Positions 35,990-49,559 of a stretch of DNA of 64,000 nucleotides are shown piece after piece (position 1 is the first letter of the stretch; every line of letters starts with the position of its first letter). Source of the DNA: Stictocephala bisonia (Eukaryota > Arthropoda > Insecta > Hemiptera > Membracidae); NCBI GenBank assembly GCA_035578905.1, contig JAQJVL010000004.1, positions 6,073,175 to 6,137,174 of the forward strand, given 5' to 3'. Both the position numbers and the translations under genes were made by a program. A model generated the notes under the pieces. It did not search any database. It was not told the DNA's origin and saw only the letters and a list, made by a program, of their open reading frames with translations.

Positions 35990-38625
35990 AAATATTTTTA
36001 CTAACTATAGGAACTGAATGTTTGGGTTTTATTAGTTACCAATTGTGTGTCTGTGTTACAAGCTGTATTTTTAAATATTTTGCTAACTATAGGAACTGAA
36101 TGTTTGGGTTGTATTAGTTACCATTTGTGTGTCTGTGTTACAAGTTGTCTTTAAATATTTTTATAAACTATAGGAACTTAATTTTTGGGTTTTATTAGTT
36201 ACCAATTGTGTGTCTGTATTACAAGCTGTCTTTTTAAATATTTTGCTAACTACAGGAACTGAATGTTTGGGTTTTATTAGTTACTAATTGTATGTCTGTA
36301 TTACAGGCTGTCTTTTTAAATATTTTTACTAACTGTAGGAACTGAATGTTTGGGTTTTATTAGTTACTAATTGTGTGTCTGTATTACAGGCTGTCTTTTT
36401 AAATATTTTTACATACTATAGGAACTGAATGTTTGAATTTTATTAGTTACTAATTGTGTGTCTGTATTACAGGCTGTCTTTTTAAATATTTTTACTAACT
36501 ATAGTAACTGAATGTTTGAAATTTATTAGTTACTAATTGTGTGTCTGTATTACAGGCTGTCTTTTTAAATATTTTTACTAACTATAGGAACTGAATGTTT
36601 GGGTTTTATTAGTTACTAATTGTGTGTCTGTATTACAGGCTGTCTTTTTTAAATTTTTTACTAACTATAGGAACTGAATGTTTGGGTTTTTTAAGTTACT
36701 AATTGTGTGTCTGTATTACAGGCTGTCTTTTCAAATATTTTTACTAACTATAGGAACTGAATGTTTGGGTTTTATTAGTTACTAATTGTGTGTCTGTGTT
36801 ACAAGTTGTCTTTTTAAAATTTTTTACTAACTATAGGAACTGAATGTTTGGGTTTTTTAAGTTACTAATTGTGTGTCTGTATTACAGGCTGTCTTTTTAA
36901 ATATTTTGCTAACTACAGGAACTGAATGTTTGGGTTTTATTAGTTACTAATTGTATGTCTGTATTACAGGCTGTCTTTTTAAATATTTTTACTAACTATA
37001 GGAACTGAATGTTTGGGTTTTATTAGTTACTAATTGTGTGTCTGTATTACAGGCTGTCTTTTTAAATATTTTTACATACTATAGGAACTGAATGTTTGAA
37101 TTTTATTAGTTACTAATTGTGTGTCTGTATTACAGGCTGTCTTTTTAAATATTTTTACTAACTATAGTAACTGAATGTTTGAAATTTATTATTTACTAAT
37201 TGTGTGTCTGTATTACAGGCTGTCTTTTTAAATATTTTGTAACTATAGGAACTGAATGTTTGGGTTTTGTTGGTTAGTAATTGTGTGTCTGTATTACAGC
37301 TGTATTTTTAAATATTTTGCTAACTATTGGAACTGAATGTTTGGGTTGTATTAGTTACCAATTGTGTGTCTGTGTTACAAGTTGTCTTTAAATATTTTTA
37401 TAAACTATAGGAACTTAATTTTTGGGTTTTATTAGTTACCAATTGTGTGTCTGTATTACAAGCTGTCTTTTTAAATAGTTTGCTAACTACAGGAAGTGAA
37501 TGTTTGGGTTTTATTAGTTACTAATTGTATGTCTGTATTACAGGCTGTCTTTTTAAATATTTTTACTAACTATAGGAACTGAATGTTTGGGTTTTATTAG
37601 TTACTAATTGTGTGTCTGTATTACAGGCTGTCTTTTTAAATATTTTTACATACTATAGGAACTGAATGTTTGAGTTTTATTAGTTACTAATTGTGTGTCT
37701 GTATTACAGGCTGTCTTTTTAAATATTTTTACTAACTATAGTAACTGAATGTTTGAAATTTATTAGTTACTAATTGTGTGTCTGTATTAGAGGCTGTCTT
37801 TTTAAATATTTTGTAACTATAGGAACTGAATGTTTGGGTTTTATTGGTTAGTAATTGTGTGTCTGTATTACAGGCTGTCTTTTTAAATATTTTTACTAAC
37901 TATAGGAACTGAATGTTTGAGTTTTATTAGTTACCAATTGTGTGTCTGTGTTACAAGCTGTCTTTTTAAATATTTTGCTAACCATAGGAACTGAATGTTT
38001 GGGTTGTATTAGTTACCAATTGTATGTCTGTGTTACAAGTTGTCTTTAAATATTTTTACAAACTATAGGAACTTAATTTTTGGGTTATTTAGTTACCAAT
38101 TGTGTGTCTGTATTACAAGCTGTCTTTTTAAATATTTTGCTAACTACAGGAACTGAATGTTTGGGTTTTATTAGTTACTAATTGTGTGTCTGTATTACAG
38201 GCTGTCTTTTCAAATATTTTTACTAACTATAGGAACTGAATGTTTGGGTTTTATTAGTTACTAATTGTGTGTCTGTATTACAGGCTGTCTTTTTAAATAT
38301 TTTTACTAACTATAGGAACTGAATGTTTGGGTTTTTTAAGTTACTAATTGTGTGTCTGTATTACAGGCTGTCTTTTCAAATATTTTTACTAACTATAGGA
38401 ACTGAATGTTTGGGTTTTATTAGTTACTAATTGTGTGTCTGTATTACAGGCTGTCTTTTTAAAATTTTTTACCAACTATAGGAACTGAATGTTTGGGTTT
38501 TTTAAGTTACTAATTGTGTGTCTGTATTACAGGCTGTCTTTTCAAATATTTTTACTAACTATAGGAACTGAATGTTTGGGTTTTTTAAGTTACTAATTGT
38601 GTGTCTGTATTACAAGCTGTCTTTA
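35990..38625. repeat. 83-bp AT-rich satellite-like array, about 31 copies
   Basis: The unit reads TCTTTTTAAATATTTTTACT, AACTATAGGAACTGAATGTT, TGGGTTTTATTAGTTACTAA, TTGTGTGTCTGTATTACAGG, CTG. Variants near 36060-36110 (GCTGTATTTTTAAATATTTTGC, GGGTTGTATTAG; shown as pieces) recur near 37300-37360, about 1245 bp (15 units) later, indicating block duplication. Each unit contains TACTAAC or TACTAAT followed by TGTGTGTCTGTATTACAG, resembling a branch point and 3' splice site. No open frame spans it. Confidence 0.96.
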
Positions 38626-40109
38626 TAACGAATCCGACCAAAAGCCTCTAATCTGACTTAAATGACTTGTGATCAATTTGATTAATCCACCTATAAAAAA
38701 TAATAATAATACTTATTGCTGCGCTTTTCTGGGTTTTATAAACTTATTGTTTTTGATATGTTTCTAATATATTTTAATATTGAAAATAATGAGTATACAT
38801 AATTAGTTTTCAAATACAGTAATCATACATTCGAATTTTTCTGAGGAAACCCTGTTTCGGTGGCCAGGTTCTTCATTCCCAACTGAAGGTAAGGTACTGA
38901 AGAAAGCATCCTGACTGTAGCGTGCGCTGACTGATAGGATTGATGACGCTCATTAGTAATTTGTTTGTTATTTGCCTAGCCGGCACATCACGTCCAGTTT
39001 TATGTGACAACTGCTACAAATTGCACGGCCGTTCATAGGAATCAGTTGTATAACTTATGCAATGACTTTAACCGGAGGGTTCTATCTCTACCGTAAGGTA
39101 ATGGCGTCAAGCTACATGAAGCGTGGCTGTTCCTTGGATGGGTGTCCGCAGGGAAATTTCGTTCTTGCACGCAGCGCACTTGCCCGGTCTACGGGTGGTG
39201 GTTTGGATATCACCTTTAAGTCGTTTGTCCTAACTTTATACGAGTTAGAAAGCCTTCCTAACCCTAACATTTTTTAACTTTTTCAAAACTAATAATGACA
39301 TTATATAAAACCACCCGATTTTATGAGTTTTCAGCTATATTTAGACTGGTGTAAGTGACATGTTACGTGGGTTAAATATAACCTAAAGTAAGCAATGAAT
39401 CAGCCTATAAATAGGTTTAAATTTAAAATGTTTCATTTTAATACTTCAGTAGGCTTGCCGCTATTGTCCCAGTTGGATAGGCCTGCTCGTTATTTCTTTA
39501 CCTGATCCGAGAAAATAATTAAGAAGCAGAATTATATTTATATAATACTTTAAAATAAAACTTTTCTAGCTTTTGCGTGCTTGAAACAGAAAACTGAATC
39601 GGACGGGGCGTAAAACAAATCGGATAAAGCCTCCATCCAGTACAATCTCATTGTCACTCCCGTTCCACCCATACTTGTACAGGGCATTTCGAATACGTAG
39701 AGCTTAGCCTACTGAACACCTCCTTTTAGTTTGCGAGCAAAATTATATCTAGTAAATGTTAAGTTATAAGGCATTAAAATCTTGTCAAAGAAACCAACTG
39801 AGGAAATAGAGCAAAGTATCAGCTATATGCAACCGATCTCGTTAAATATATTATAGTTATACAATTTATAGGTTAATATACTATGTACATGCAACTATTG
39901 TTGTGGCTGATTGTAAAACGAGATATAAGTATGAGTATAATTAGATGTTTGATATTAAATATATTTGTTTTCGTAGCGAAACCCTATTTATACATTTCCA
40001 TTGTAAAGAAAGTTAATGCCTGGAACAAGAACATATGTTTAAAATACAACCTGTGCAATATACCAACTTCAGACATTTATGACAACAAACTATGATATTT
40101 AGTTAGGTT
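38626..40109. other. Unique sequence, no supported gene
   Basis: The stretch 38840-39250 is GC-richer and holds a 71-codon frame, ATG at 39062 to 39277, starting MTLTGGFYLYRKVMASS. I do not recognise it, and nothing but composition supports it. A lone trace of the CGTACAGTGG minisatellite (CCACCCATACTTGTACAGGG) is near 39666-39685. The AT-rich 70-codon frame at 39883-40095 is not supported. Confidence 0.35.
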
Positions 40110-42303
40110 ATACAAGTATGGGATTAGTTAAACTAACAGAATTTGTTGCTACAATATGGGATTAGTTAAACTAACAGAACTTGTTGCTACAATATGGGAT
40201 TAGTTAAACTAACAGAACTTGTTGCTACAATATGGGATTAGTTAAACTAACAGAACTTGTTGCTACAATATTGGATTAGTTAAACTAGACGTATTGCTAC
40301 AATATGGGATTAGTTAAACTAGACGTATTGCTACAATATGGGATTAGTTAAACTGACAGAACTTGTTGCTACAATATGGGATTAGTTAAACTAACAGAAC
40401 TTGTTGCTACAATATGGGATTAGTTAAACTAACAGAACTTGTTGCTACAATATTGGATTAGTTAAACTAGACGTATTGCTACAATATGGGATTAGTTAAA
40501 CTAACAAAACTTGTTGCTACAATATTGGATTAGTTAAACTGACAGGACCTTTTGCTACAATATGGGATTAGCTGAACTAACATGACTTATTGCTACAATA
40601 TGGGATTAGTTAAACTAACAGGACCTTTTGCTACAATATGGAATTAGCTGAACTAACATGACTTATTGCTATGATATGGGATTAGTTAAACTAACAGGAC
40701 TTGTTGATAGAAAATGGGATTGGTTAAAGTAACAGGACCTTTTGCTACAATATGGGATTGGTTAAAGGAACAGGACATTTTGCTACAATATGGGATTGGT
40801 TAAAGGAACACGACCTTTTGCTACAATATGGGATTGGTTAAACTAACATGACTTATTGCTATAATATGGGATTAGTTAAACTAACAGGACTTGTTGATAG
40901 AAAATGGGATTTGTTAAAGTAACAGAACCTTTTGATACAATATGGGATTAGTTAAACTAACATAACTTGTTGCCACAATATTGGATTAGTTAAACTAGAC
41001 GTATTGCTACAATATGGGATTAGTTAAACTTACATAACTTGTTGCTACAATATGGGATTAGTTAAACTAACAGAACTTGTTGCTACAATATGGGATTAGT
41101 TAAACTGACAGAACTTGTTGCTACAATATGGGATTAGTTAAACTAACAGAACTTGTTGCTACAGTATGGGTTTAGTTAAACTAGGCGTATTGCTACAATA
41201 TGGGATTAGTTAAACTAGACGTATTGCTACAATATGGGATTAGTTAAACTAACATAACTAGTTGCTACAATATGTGATTAGTTAAACTAACAGAACTTGT
41301 TGCTACAATATTGGATTAGATAAACTAACAGAACTTGTTGCTATAATATGGGATTAGATAAACTAACAGAACTTGTTGCTACAATATTGGATTAGTTAAA
41401 CTAGACGTATTGCTACGATATGGGATAAGTTAAACTGACAGAACTTGTTGCTACAATATGGGATTAGTTAAACTAACAGAACTTGTTGCTACAATATGGG
41501 ATTAGTTAAACTAACAGAACTTGTTGCTACAATATTGGATTAGTTAAACTAGACGTATTGCTACGATATGGGATTAGTTAAACTGACAGAACTTGTTGCT
41601 ACAATATGGGATTAGTTAAACTAACAGAACTTGTTGCTACAATATGGGATTAGTTAAACTAACATAACTTGTTGCTACAATATGGGATTAGATAAACTAA
41701 CAGAACTTGTTGCTACAATATTGGATTAGTTAAACTAGACGTATTGCTACGATATGGGATAAGTTAAACTGACAGAACTTGTTGCTACAATATGGGATTA
41801 GTTAAACTAACAGAACTTGTTGCTACAATATGGGATTAGTTAAACTAACAGAACTTGTTGCTACAATATTGGATTAGTTAAACTAGACGTATTGCTACGA
41901 TATGGGATTAGTTAAACTGACAGAACTTGTTGCTACAATATGGGATTAGTTAAACTAACAGAACTTGTTGCTACAATATGGGATTAGTTAAACTAACAGA
42001 ACTTGTTGCTACAATATGGGATTAGATAAACTAACAGAACTTGTTGCTACAATATGGGATTAGTTAAACTAACAGAACTTGTTGCTACAATATTGGATTA
42101 GATAAACTAACAGAACTTGTTGCTACAATATGGGATTAGATAAACTAACAGAACTTGTTGCTACAATATTGGATTAGTTAAACTAGACGTATTGCTACGA
42201 TATGGGATAAGTTAAGCTGACAGAACTTGTTGCTACAATATGGGATTAGTTAAACTAACAGAACTTGTTGCTACAATATGGGATTAGTTAAACTAGACGT
42301 ATG
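40110..42303. repeat. 34/38-bp alternating minisatellite, about 59 copies
   Basis: Two monomer types share ACAATATGGGATTAGTTAAA. The 38-bp type ends CTAACAGAACTTGTTGCT and the 34-bp type ends CTAGACGTATTGCT. Blocks of several long units followed by a short one recur, especially at 41360-42200, indicating multi-unit duplication. A diverged sub-block at about 40520-40940 carries GGACCTTTTGCT and GATAGAAAATGG variants. Stops occur in every unit. Confidence 0.96.
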
Positions 42304-43699
42304 GCTAAAATAGGCTACCTGCGGAGACCCTCACAGGATGGATTCTTTGATTGTTTTAAATTATTTATTGTTTTTCTTTAACGCGGAATGTTATAATAGC
42401 CGACAATCCCATGTTTCACTTCGGGGTGGTTTTCTACAATTTTTACTCTTACCTCAGTGGTTCTCTCTAAATCATCACAACTGTATAAATCATCACACCT
42501 GCTGCCGTTCTCGCAGATTACAACGTATTATAGTCTATAACACATTTCAGAGTTAGTTGAAATGTTCTTAACATTTTTCAATGACAACTAAAAAAAGACA
42601 AGGCCTCTGTGTCATGTTTATATATATTTGTTATCAGTTGTTTGAAATAAATTATAAAATTAATGCCAATGTTACTCTTACACAAAAAGAAAACTTTGAG
42701 GGACTGTTTATCACTTTTGTTCTCTATAAAACAAAAGCCGACTTCCCTCCAAATTTCATCACATTCCGTTCGGTGGTTCTGGAGATTCCGATGAGTGAAA
42801 ACATTGTTTTGGATTTTATATTTTAAGATATTAGGATTTGTTGGTAGGCATAGATTTGTTGGTAGATTCATCACATAAATGACGCCAACTTGTTGCACAT
42901 TACAACCTATTTATCAAACAATAGGTCCACGTTCTATTGTTTCTTATGCGTCTGTGACTGTTTTTTTTTTTTTTTTTTTTTTTTAGCAGTTGCCCATATA
43001 TATTACGTCATCTGTCAGTAATGTGTTTATCGAAGAAATGTATAAGATATATATGTAAAATAGAGTCAGTTTTTACCGGAAGACATGTAATATAAGCTGC
43101 TAAATTGTCTGTAGCAAGTATTCGTTATGTCTGATAGTGCCAAGATCAGTGGATTGTGGTGATCGTCATTTTTGGGGTCATTTAAAACAACATTATTGAA
43201 CTTGATGTATGAATGTGCATTATAGATCTATCACAGACAAAACATTTTATATAATAAAAACCGTGTTAAAAGCTGTTCACAAAATATTGGGCCCATTAAA
43301 TAACAAAATTAAAAAACTCGTATTAGTAACACGCTATAGGTGTGTTAATTTCTATTTTAGATGTTTAGTAATAAACACCAACCAGAAAAAAGTGCAATCA
43401 ACCCTTCCGCTCAGTAACATGCCATGTTTCTATGTATGTGAATAGTATGGAAGAGAACAAGGGGAAGGTCGTATTGCTAACGATACGGTAATGCGTATTG
43501 TTACAGAAGGGTGAGAAGCATAAATCGGAGGATATTTCCGCCACTTCCGAGGAATCATAGAAATTAGTTTTAAAACTAAATAATTAATCATCAAAGTAAT
43601 TCTTACTGTTGATTTGTAAATGCAATGCACCTTTATTGTTGTAACTTTACTGATTTTTTACTGTAATGGTTGAAAATCATTATCAATCAATCAGTATAG
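42304..43699. other. AT-rich unique sequence with a mobile-element remnant and poly(T)
   Basis: A 24-base T run lies at 42961-42984, possibly the A tail of a minus-strand retroposon, although no body was identified. Antiparallel frames at 42578-42898 and 42581-42826 are not supported as genes. Confidence 0.4.
42730..42800 (+). mobile_element. Possible interspersed-repeat remnant
   Basis: CCAAATTTCATCACATTCCG followed by TTCGGTGGTTCTGGAGATTC closely resembles a phrase (AAATTTCATCAAAATC...GTTCAGT.GTTTTGGAG) found in many arthropod interspersed repeats. This is recognition by memory; the family and the ends cannot be given. Confidence 0.4.
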
Positions 43700-44250
43700 G
43701 TACAAAGATTGCGTTGATATGTATAGGTCCTCCAAATGTACAGAGGTAGTAGTGATATATGTATCCACTTTATCGGTACAAATATTACGTTGATATGTTT
43801 AGGTCTTCTTAACGTACAGAGCTAATAGTGGTATGTGTACCCACTTTATTGGTACAAAGATTGTGGTGATATGATAAGCCTCCCTACCCTAGAGGGTTAT
43901 GTGTACCCACTTTATCGGTACAAAGATTACGTTGATATGTGTAGGTCTTCTTAACGTACAGAGCTAATAGTGGTATGTGTACCCACTTTATCGGTACAAA
44001 GATTGTGGTGATATGATAAGCCTCCCTACCCTAGAGGGGTATGTGTACCCACTTTATCGGTACAAAGATTGTGGTGATATGATAAGCCTCCCTACCCTAG
44101 AGGGGTATGTGTACCCACTTTATCGGTACAGAGATTGTGGTGATATGATAAGCCTCCCTACCCTAGAGGGGTATGTGTACTCACTTTATCGGTACAAAGA
44201 TTGTGGTGATATGCTAAGCCTCCCTACCCTAGAGGGGTATGTGTACCCTC
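43700..44250. repeat. About 66-bp minisatellite with two alternating unit types
   Basis: One type carries GTGGTGATATGATAAGCCTC and CCTACCCTAGAGGGGTATGT; the other carries GTTGATATGT, TAGGTCTTCTTAACGTACAG and AGCTAATAGTGGTATG. Both share ACCCACTTTATCGGTACAAA. Types alternate at the left, while the right half (43977-44240) is a homogeneous run of 66-bp units, giving a 95-codon artefact frame. Confidence 0.93.
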
Positions 44251-44395
44251 TTGTTCAGTATTGAGCTACCCTTACAAAATTTAAACTATGCTCTAAACAA
44301 AAAACATGGGTGAAGCCAAAATTAAGTGATAGCTTTGAACATGTTTATAAACACAGTAATAAATAATTAACAAAATACTATTTAAATTCCATTAA

Positions 44396-44399
<4 letters not shown>

Positions 44400-44447
<48 letters not shown>
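44400..44447. repeat. (TA)n microsatellite
   Basis: An uninterrupted TA run of about 48 bp. Confidence 0.98.
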
Positions 44448-44450
<3 letters not shown>

Positions 44451-46369
44451 AAGTACAAACAACTACGTTGTTTTTGTAAGAAAAATCCAGTGAGTACTAG
44501 AGAATTGAAACGTTTTACACAAACAAGTCCTCCATATCATATACCACTGTCTAAACATTTTAATAATCCAGGGATTTAATGTTAGCCTAAAGGTGTTTAG
44601 GGAGAAAACAATGAAAACATTGTCATACTCTGTTTTAGTCTCAGTTTTCCTTTTTAATATCACATTGGATATTTTCATACAACTTGAGCTATTGTGTTAG
44701 ACATTTTATACGATGATTTGGTTTGTTCGCACATTATAAAAATGTTACACTTATTTAAAACAGTTTACACATCAGTTTTTAACAGTATAATATATATTTA
44801 CTTATAATAAAATTTGTCATGTTTTGTTAATTATGCTTATAGAGACATTTAAATTATTAGAAATTGTGAATCTGTGTTGTTCGCAGTTTTAACAAATTTT
44901 ATACGATCCTATCATAACACTTGCTATTGAGAAGAATACTGTATCATTTATTTAGTTGTAAATAGTAATCGAAACGCATAGTGAAATTTTTTTAAATTAT
45001 CGCTATCATACAATGAATAAATTGAAAAAAAATTGACATCATGTAATGCCGTTAGTCGTTTGGGTAAATTACAACTGCTATTTCAATGACCATTCCACCC
45101 AAACTGTACCCGAATTGAAAACAGAGCCGTTCAGTCGATAAGTGGAGGAGTTTTCACTCGGCTCGAGTTGCGTGGTTTGAACTGTTTTACGAGCAAATAA
45201 ACTCTTTAGTTCTACAACAAAACAATGATTGTTAAAAACAAATTAACCTTTGAAACAAACATGAATGCGAATGATTTAGAATTGGTTTTTAAAATATCTA
45301 ATTAATTTGTTTACACACACCTGTCTAAAAATATTCTGACCCCTTTTGTAGTGGTATTTTTAAAGGCCATATTTCTGCAAAAAATATATATAATATTCAC
45401 ATGTTATTGTGTTGTTTTTGAGTACTCTAGACAGTGTTTGATAATAATACAAAATATAAATCATATTATAGTTAGGAAAAGGTGGTTTACAATTTTGTCG
45501 GGCATTTTGATTTTATAATAGTGTTAAAATTTACAACGGTCCACTAACCTAAAGATCCATCGAGTGTTTAGTAATTTGCAGTTTGTCATTATTCTATTTA
45601 AAATATCCAGAATGTCGCCATCTGAACCAAACCTTAATTAAATGTATAAACGCTCCGCCCTCACCTCTATTTCTCTTCCTATCTTCCATTTATTTTTGTT
45701 ACTACTCCCTCCCCATGTACATTAACTTTGCAATTTAAAGATTAAATTTCGTAAATAATACTATTAAGTATAAACATAGTACAGCAGACTCCCAACCATT
45801 CAATACACATTACAACGCAATACTTACATTGTCAATAATGTTACATACTTCTGCCAGCCTCACACTTAGGCTGATTCTCTAGGAATGCAATACTCAAGTA
45901 TTTTATTTTACCCCATTTATGAACATACTTTGTCTATTATTTTCCTCCCATTTCGAATCGAATAACCGTATATATCCGTAAGGAATAACAGAATCCTTTT
46001 GACAATTCATACCATAAATTTGTAATGTTAGACTAAAAGTTTTTCTTTGATTAATTGAATTGAAAGAAAGTGCTTTAGCAATTCAATTTCTGAACGTCCA
46101 GTACAGATAATGATATCAAAAACTACATTTATAAGGGGTTATGATTGTCGATGTATTGTATTTGATATTTGATTTTTAGCATGAACTCTGCTACTGACTA
46201 CATGGTATGATGTGTAGTCCACAGTCAGGAGTTAAGTTGTCCATCAGAGCACTCCGTCTTAGTTTCTTGAAGTCTGCGGGTAGTGTTTCGTTCCAATGAA
46301 TATTGTTTCTTTCTCGAAAACAGCTATTTTACGACTTGCAACTGGTATATTAAAAGAGTGTCTATTATT
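44448..46369. other. AT-rich unique sequence, no gene supported
   Basis: A 71-codon minus frame at 44463-44678 is unrecognised. No element ends or RNA genes seen. Confidence 0.4.
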
Positions 46370-46960
46370 ATAAGTGTGAACTCTTGGTTGTGTTGGATGT
46401 CCTGGTCTGTGTACAATGAGCATGTACTCTTGGTTGTGTTGTACGATGAGTATGAACAATTGGTTGTGTTGTAAGTCCTGATCTGTGTACGATGAGTATG
46501 AACTCTTGGTTGTGTTGGAAGTCCTGGTCTGTGTACAATGAGTATGTATTCTTTGTTGTGTTGTACGATGAGTATGAACTCTTGGTTGTGTTGGAAGTCC
46601 TGATCTGTGTACGATGAGTATGAACTCTTGGTTGTGTTGCACGATGAGTATGAACTCATGGTTGTGTTGTAAGTCCTGATCTGTGTACATGAGTATGAAC
46701 TCTTGGTTGTGTTGTAAGTCCTGGTCTGTGTACAATGAGTATGTACTCTTGGTTGTGTTGCACGATGAGTATGAACTCATGGTTGTGTTGTAAGTCCTGA
46801 TCTGTGCACGATGAGTATGAACTCTTGGTTGTGTTGTAAGTCCTGATCTGTGTACGATGAGTATGAACTCTTGGTTGTGTTGGAAGTTCTGATCTGTGTA
46901 CGATAAGTATCAACTCTTGGTTGTGTTGGAAGTCCTGATCTTTGTACAATGAGTATGAAT
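46370..46960. repeat. 46-bp minisatellite, about 13 copies
   Basis: Units contain GTCCTGATCTGTGTACGATG, AGTATGAACTCTTGGTTGTG and TTG(T/G)(A/G)A; some lack the CCTGATCTGTGT half. Minus frames up to 173 codons (46259-46780) are translations of the array. It ends about 50 bp from the 3' end of the LINE, but lies outside the LINE's target-site duplication and so belongs to the host site. Confidence 0.94.
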
Positions 46961-47036
46961 GCTTGCACATATACATCTATTAGGACTTCAGTTTTACAGA
47001 CTCTCAATAATAAATGTTTAACTTACTTACTCTTAC

Positions 47037-48116
47037 TTACTCCCATGGCCACTGATACCCAAGGTGGTATTTGGCCTCACCAACAATTTGCCTCCACTTC
47101 TCACGATCCTCTGCATCTTCTTCATTGACCCTTAATTTATTCATGTCGATGACCACTTGATCCTTCCATCTTTTCTTAGGACGTCCAGGGGGCCTTCTAC
47201 CGTCAGGGTTTTCTTTCCACACTTGTTTTATCATAGTATTATTATTTCTTCTCATTACGTGCCCCACCCACCGCAAACGTCGGCACTTGGCTTCTGCTAT
47301 AATGTCTGGTTCTTTGAATAGATCTCTAATTTCTCTGTTGTGCTTCAGCCTCCATACTCCGTTTTCTATTGTGGGTCCAAAGATTTTTCTGAGTACTTTG
47401 TTCTCAAAAGTGATCAGCTTTTTTTCTGTGTTTTTGTCGATAATCCATGACTCAGCTCTGTAGAGAATTACTGGTCTGATTATTGTTTTGTAAATTTTAA
47501 TTTTTGTATGGTAAGACAAAAGTTTTGATGACATAAGTTTATATTTAGCTGAGTTTATTCTACTTTGAATTACTGTGTGTTCACTGTTGTTAGAGCTAAT
47601 TATTGTACCAAGGTATTTTAATTCATCTACTCTTTCAAAATTGTTTCCTTCTACTGTAAAATTTTGTGTGTTGTCAGGATTTCGGCCAAAATACATAAAT
47701 TTAGTTTTTTCATTGCTAACTTTAAGTCCAACTTCTTGGGTTTCTTTAATTAAAATTTCAGTTATAATTTTCAGATCTTCTTTGCTTTCTGCCAACAAAA
47801 CTACGTCATCTGCAAAGGCCAGAGCTGATATTTTATCCCCTATTTTTATCCCTATATTAGTTTTCTTTACTTCTTTTAATGCTCCTTCTAATGCGATATT
47901 AAAAAGAATAGGGGACAAGCCATCACCTTGTCTCACTCCTGTCTTAACTTCAAAGGTTGTGGTGTAGTCATTTTCCACTTTTACTATACATCTGCTGTTA
48001 TTTACACTAAGCCTTGCCAAATTTATGATTTTTCTTGGTATTCCGAAACCTTCCATTTTTTCCCATATCTTTTCTCTACACAAACTGTCATAGGCTTTGC
48101 TGAAATCGATAAAAAT
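47037..48116 (-). pseudogene. LINE reverse transcriptase, C-terminal half
   Basis: In frame after an in-frame TGA (48119-48117), the minus strand encodes FIDFSKAYDSL (RT motif A), GVRQGDGLSPILF (motif B), FADDVVLLAES at 47816-47784 (catalytic motif C, FADD), then KYLG and a C-terminal tail with GRRPPGRPKKRW and a terminal GYQWPWE. Catalytic aspartates are intact. The basic GRPxxRW region near the end is typical of RTE/BovB-type proteins. The frame is the same as that of the upstream parts (all minus starts are congruent modulo three), so only a nonsense codon separates this from the N-terminal half of RT. The ordinary stop TAA forms the first bases of the TAAG tail. Confidence 0.9.
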
Positions 48117-49559
48117 TCAAAAAAAAAAATGTTTGTTAAACTCCCAGTATTTTGAAATGGCTTGTTTAAGAATGAAAATTTGGTCTGCGGTCGATCTGCT
48201 TTTTATGAATCCAGCTTGGTGTTCTTCTATAATTTCATTGGTGTAGGTTTCTAGTCTTCTAAGTACAATTTTGGAGAAGATTTTGTAGGTAGTGTTTAAA
48301 AGAGATATTCCTCTGTAGTTTTCTGGGTTCTGTTTGTCGCCTTTCTTATGAAGTGGTATTATTATTGCTTCTTCCCATTCCTTCGGTACGTATTCTTCTT
48401 TCCAGATTTGTAATAACAGCTTATGGATTTGCGTGATTAAATATTTACCTCCTGCCTTTATCATTTCGGCACTGATACCATCTGCGCCAGGTGCTTTGTT
48501 ACTTTTCATCTCTTTTATTACCCTTTTTACTTCCTCCATACTTGGTTCTTCTACTTTTGGTTGTACATTTAGGAATACACAGTCACTATTATTGTTTGTA
48601 AAATCGTTTTCTACATTTAATAGATTGTCAAAATATTTTCTCCATATTTCTATGACTTTAGGTTTTTCTACAATGACTTTTCCTTCAAGCTTAATCCCAA
48701 AGGAGTTCGGTTGGAATCCTTTCTTAAACATTTTTACTGTCTTATAAAATATTTTAGTGTTTTCACTATGCATAGATTCTGCTTTGCCTATTATATTATT
48801 TATATACTGTCTTTTCTTCTTTCTCAACAATTTATTTGTTTCGTTTTGAAACCTTCTGTACCTCTGATTTGATTCCTCTGATTGTTCTTGTAGCCATTTT
48901 TTCCGTAGATCTTTTCTCTCTTCCAGTTTCTTCTCACATTCTTCGTCGAACCAGACATTTTTCTTTTTCCTTTTCCTTTTTCCACATATCTCCATAGTTG
49001 TTTCTTGTATAGCACTTTTCAGACTAATCCATCTATCTTCTATACTTGTTTCAGTTTCAGTTTCTAGGTCAGTACGCACTTGGAACATATTCTTAAGAGT
49101 TAGTTTAAATTTATCCGCCACTTCTTTTATCTTTAATTTATCTATTTCATAAATATTAGTTTGTCTTTGTCCCTTTTTCTTCTCTACTGCTATTCTTTGA
49201 AAAACTTTTATGAGGACAAGATTATGGTCCGAGCCACACTCTGCGCTCCTTAGACTGTGTACGTCAAGGATGCTTGTTTTATGCCTTTGATCTATTAATA
49301 CGTGGTCAATCTGGTTCTTTACGAGTCCATTCAGTGATACCCAAGTTTCTTTATGTATTCTTTTGTGGGGGAACATTGTACTCATTATTTTGAAGTTGCT
49401 TGCTTCACTGAAACTTAACAGTCTGATTCCATTATCGTTGCATGTTTCGTGGAGACTTTCCTTGCCGGCAACGGCAGTCCATATTTTCTCTTTCCCTATT
49501 TTGGCGTTTGCATCTCCTATTATCATCCTTAGGTCATACTGAGGAAGGTAATTGGTCAT
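48117..49559 (-). pseudogene. LINE endonuclease C-terminal part and RT N-terminal part
   Basis: From 49559 the frame reads MTNYLPQYDLRMIIGDANAK, matching the endonuclease GD(F/A)N motif, then QIDHVLI and CGSDHNLVL (the SDH catalytic histidine motif). After a lysine-rich linker come RT fingers motifs: NKAPGADGISAEMI, IIPLHKKGDKQNPENYRGIS and EEHQAGFIKSRSTADQI. It ends at TGA 48119-48117, directly after a T11 run on the coding strand. The ATG at 49559 is not the natural start; it is the last codon of the 9-bp repeat created by the secondary insertion. All active-site motifs seen are intact, so damage to this part is recent. Confidence 0.9.

Noticed and set aside
48117..48130. Frameshift in the LINE at the T11 run
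   Set aside because: The frames upstream and downstream are congruent modulo three; the break is an in-frame TGA.
47575..48747. Plus-strand frames of 130, 75 and 104 codons over the LINE
   Set aside because: They are antisense to clear reverse-transcriptase coding sequence.
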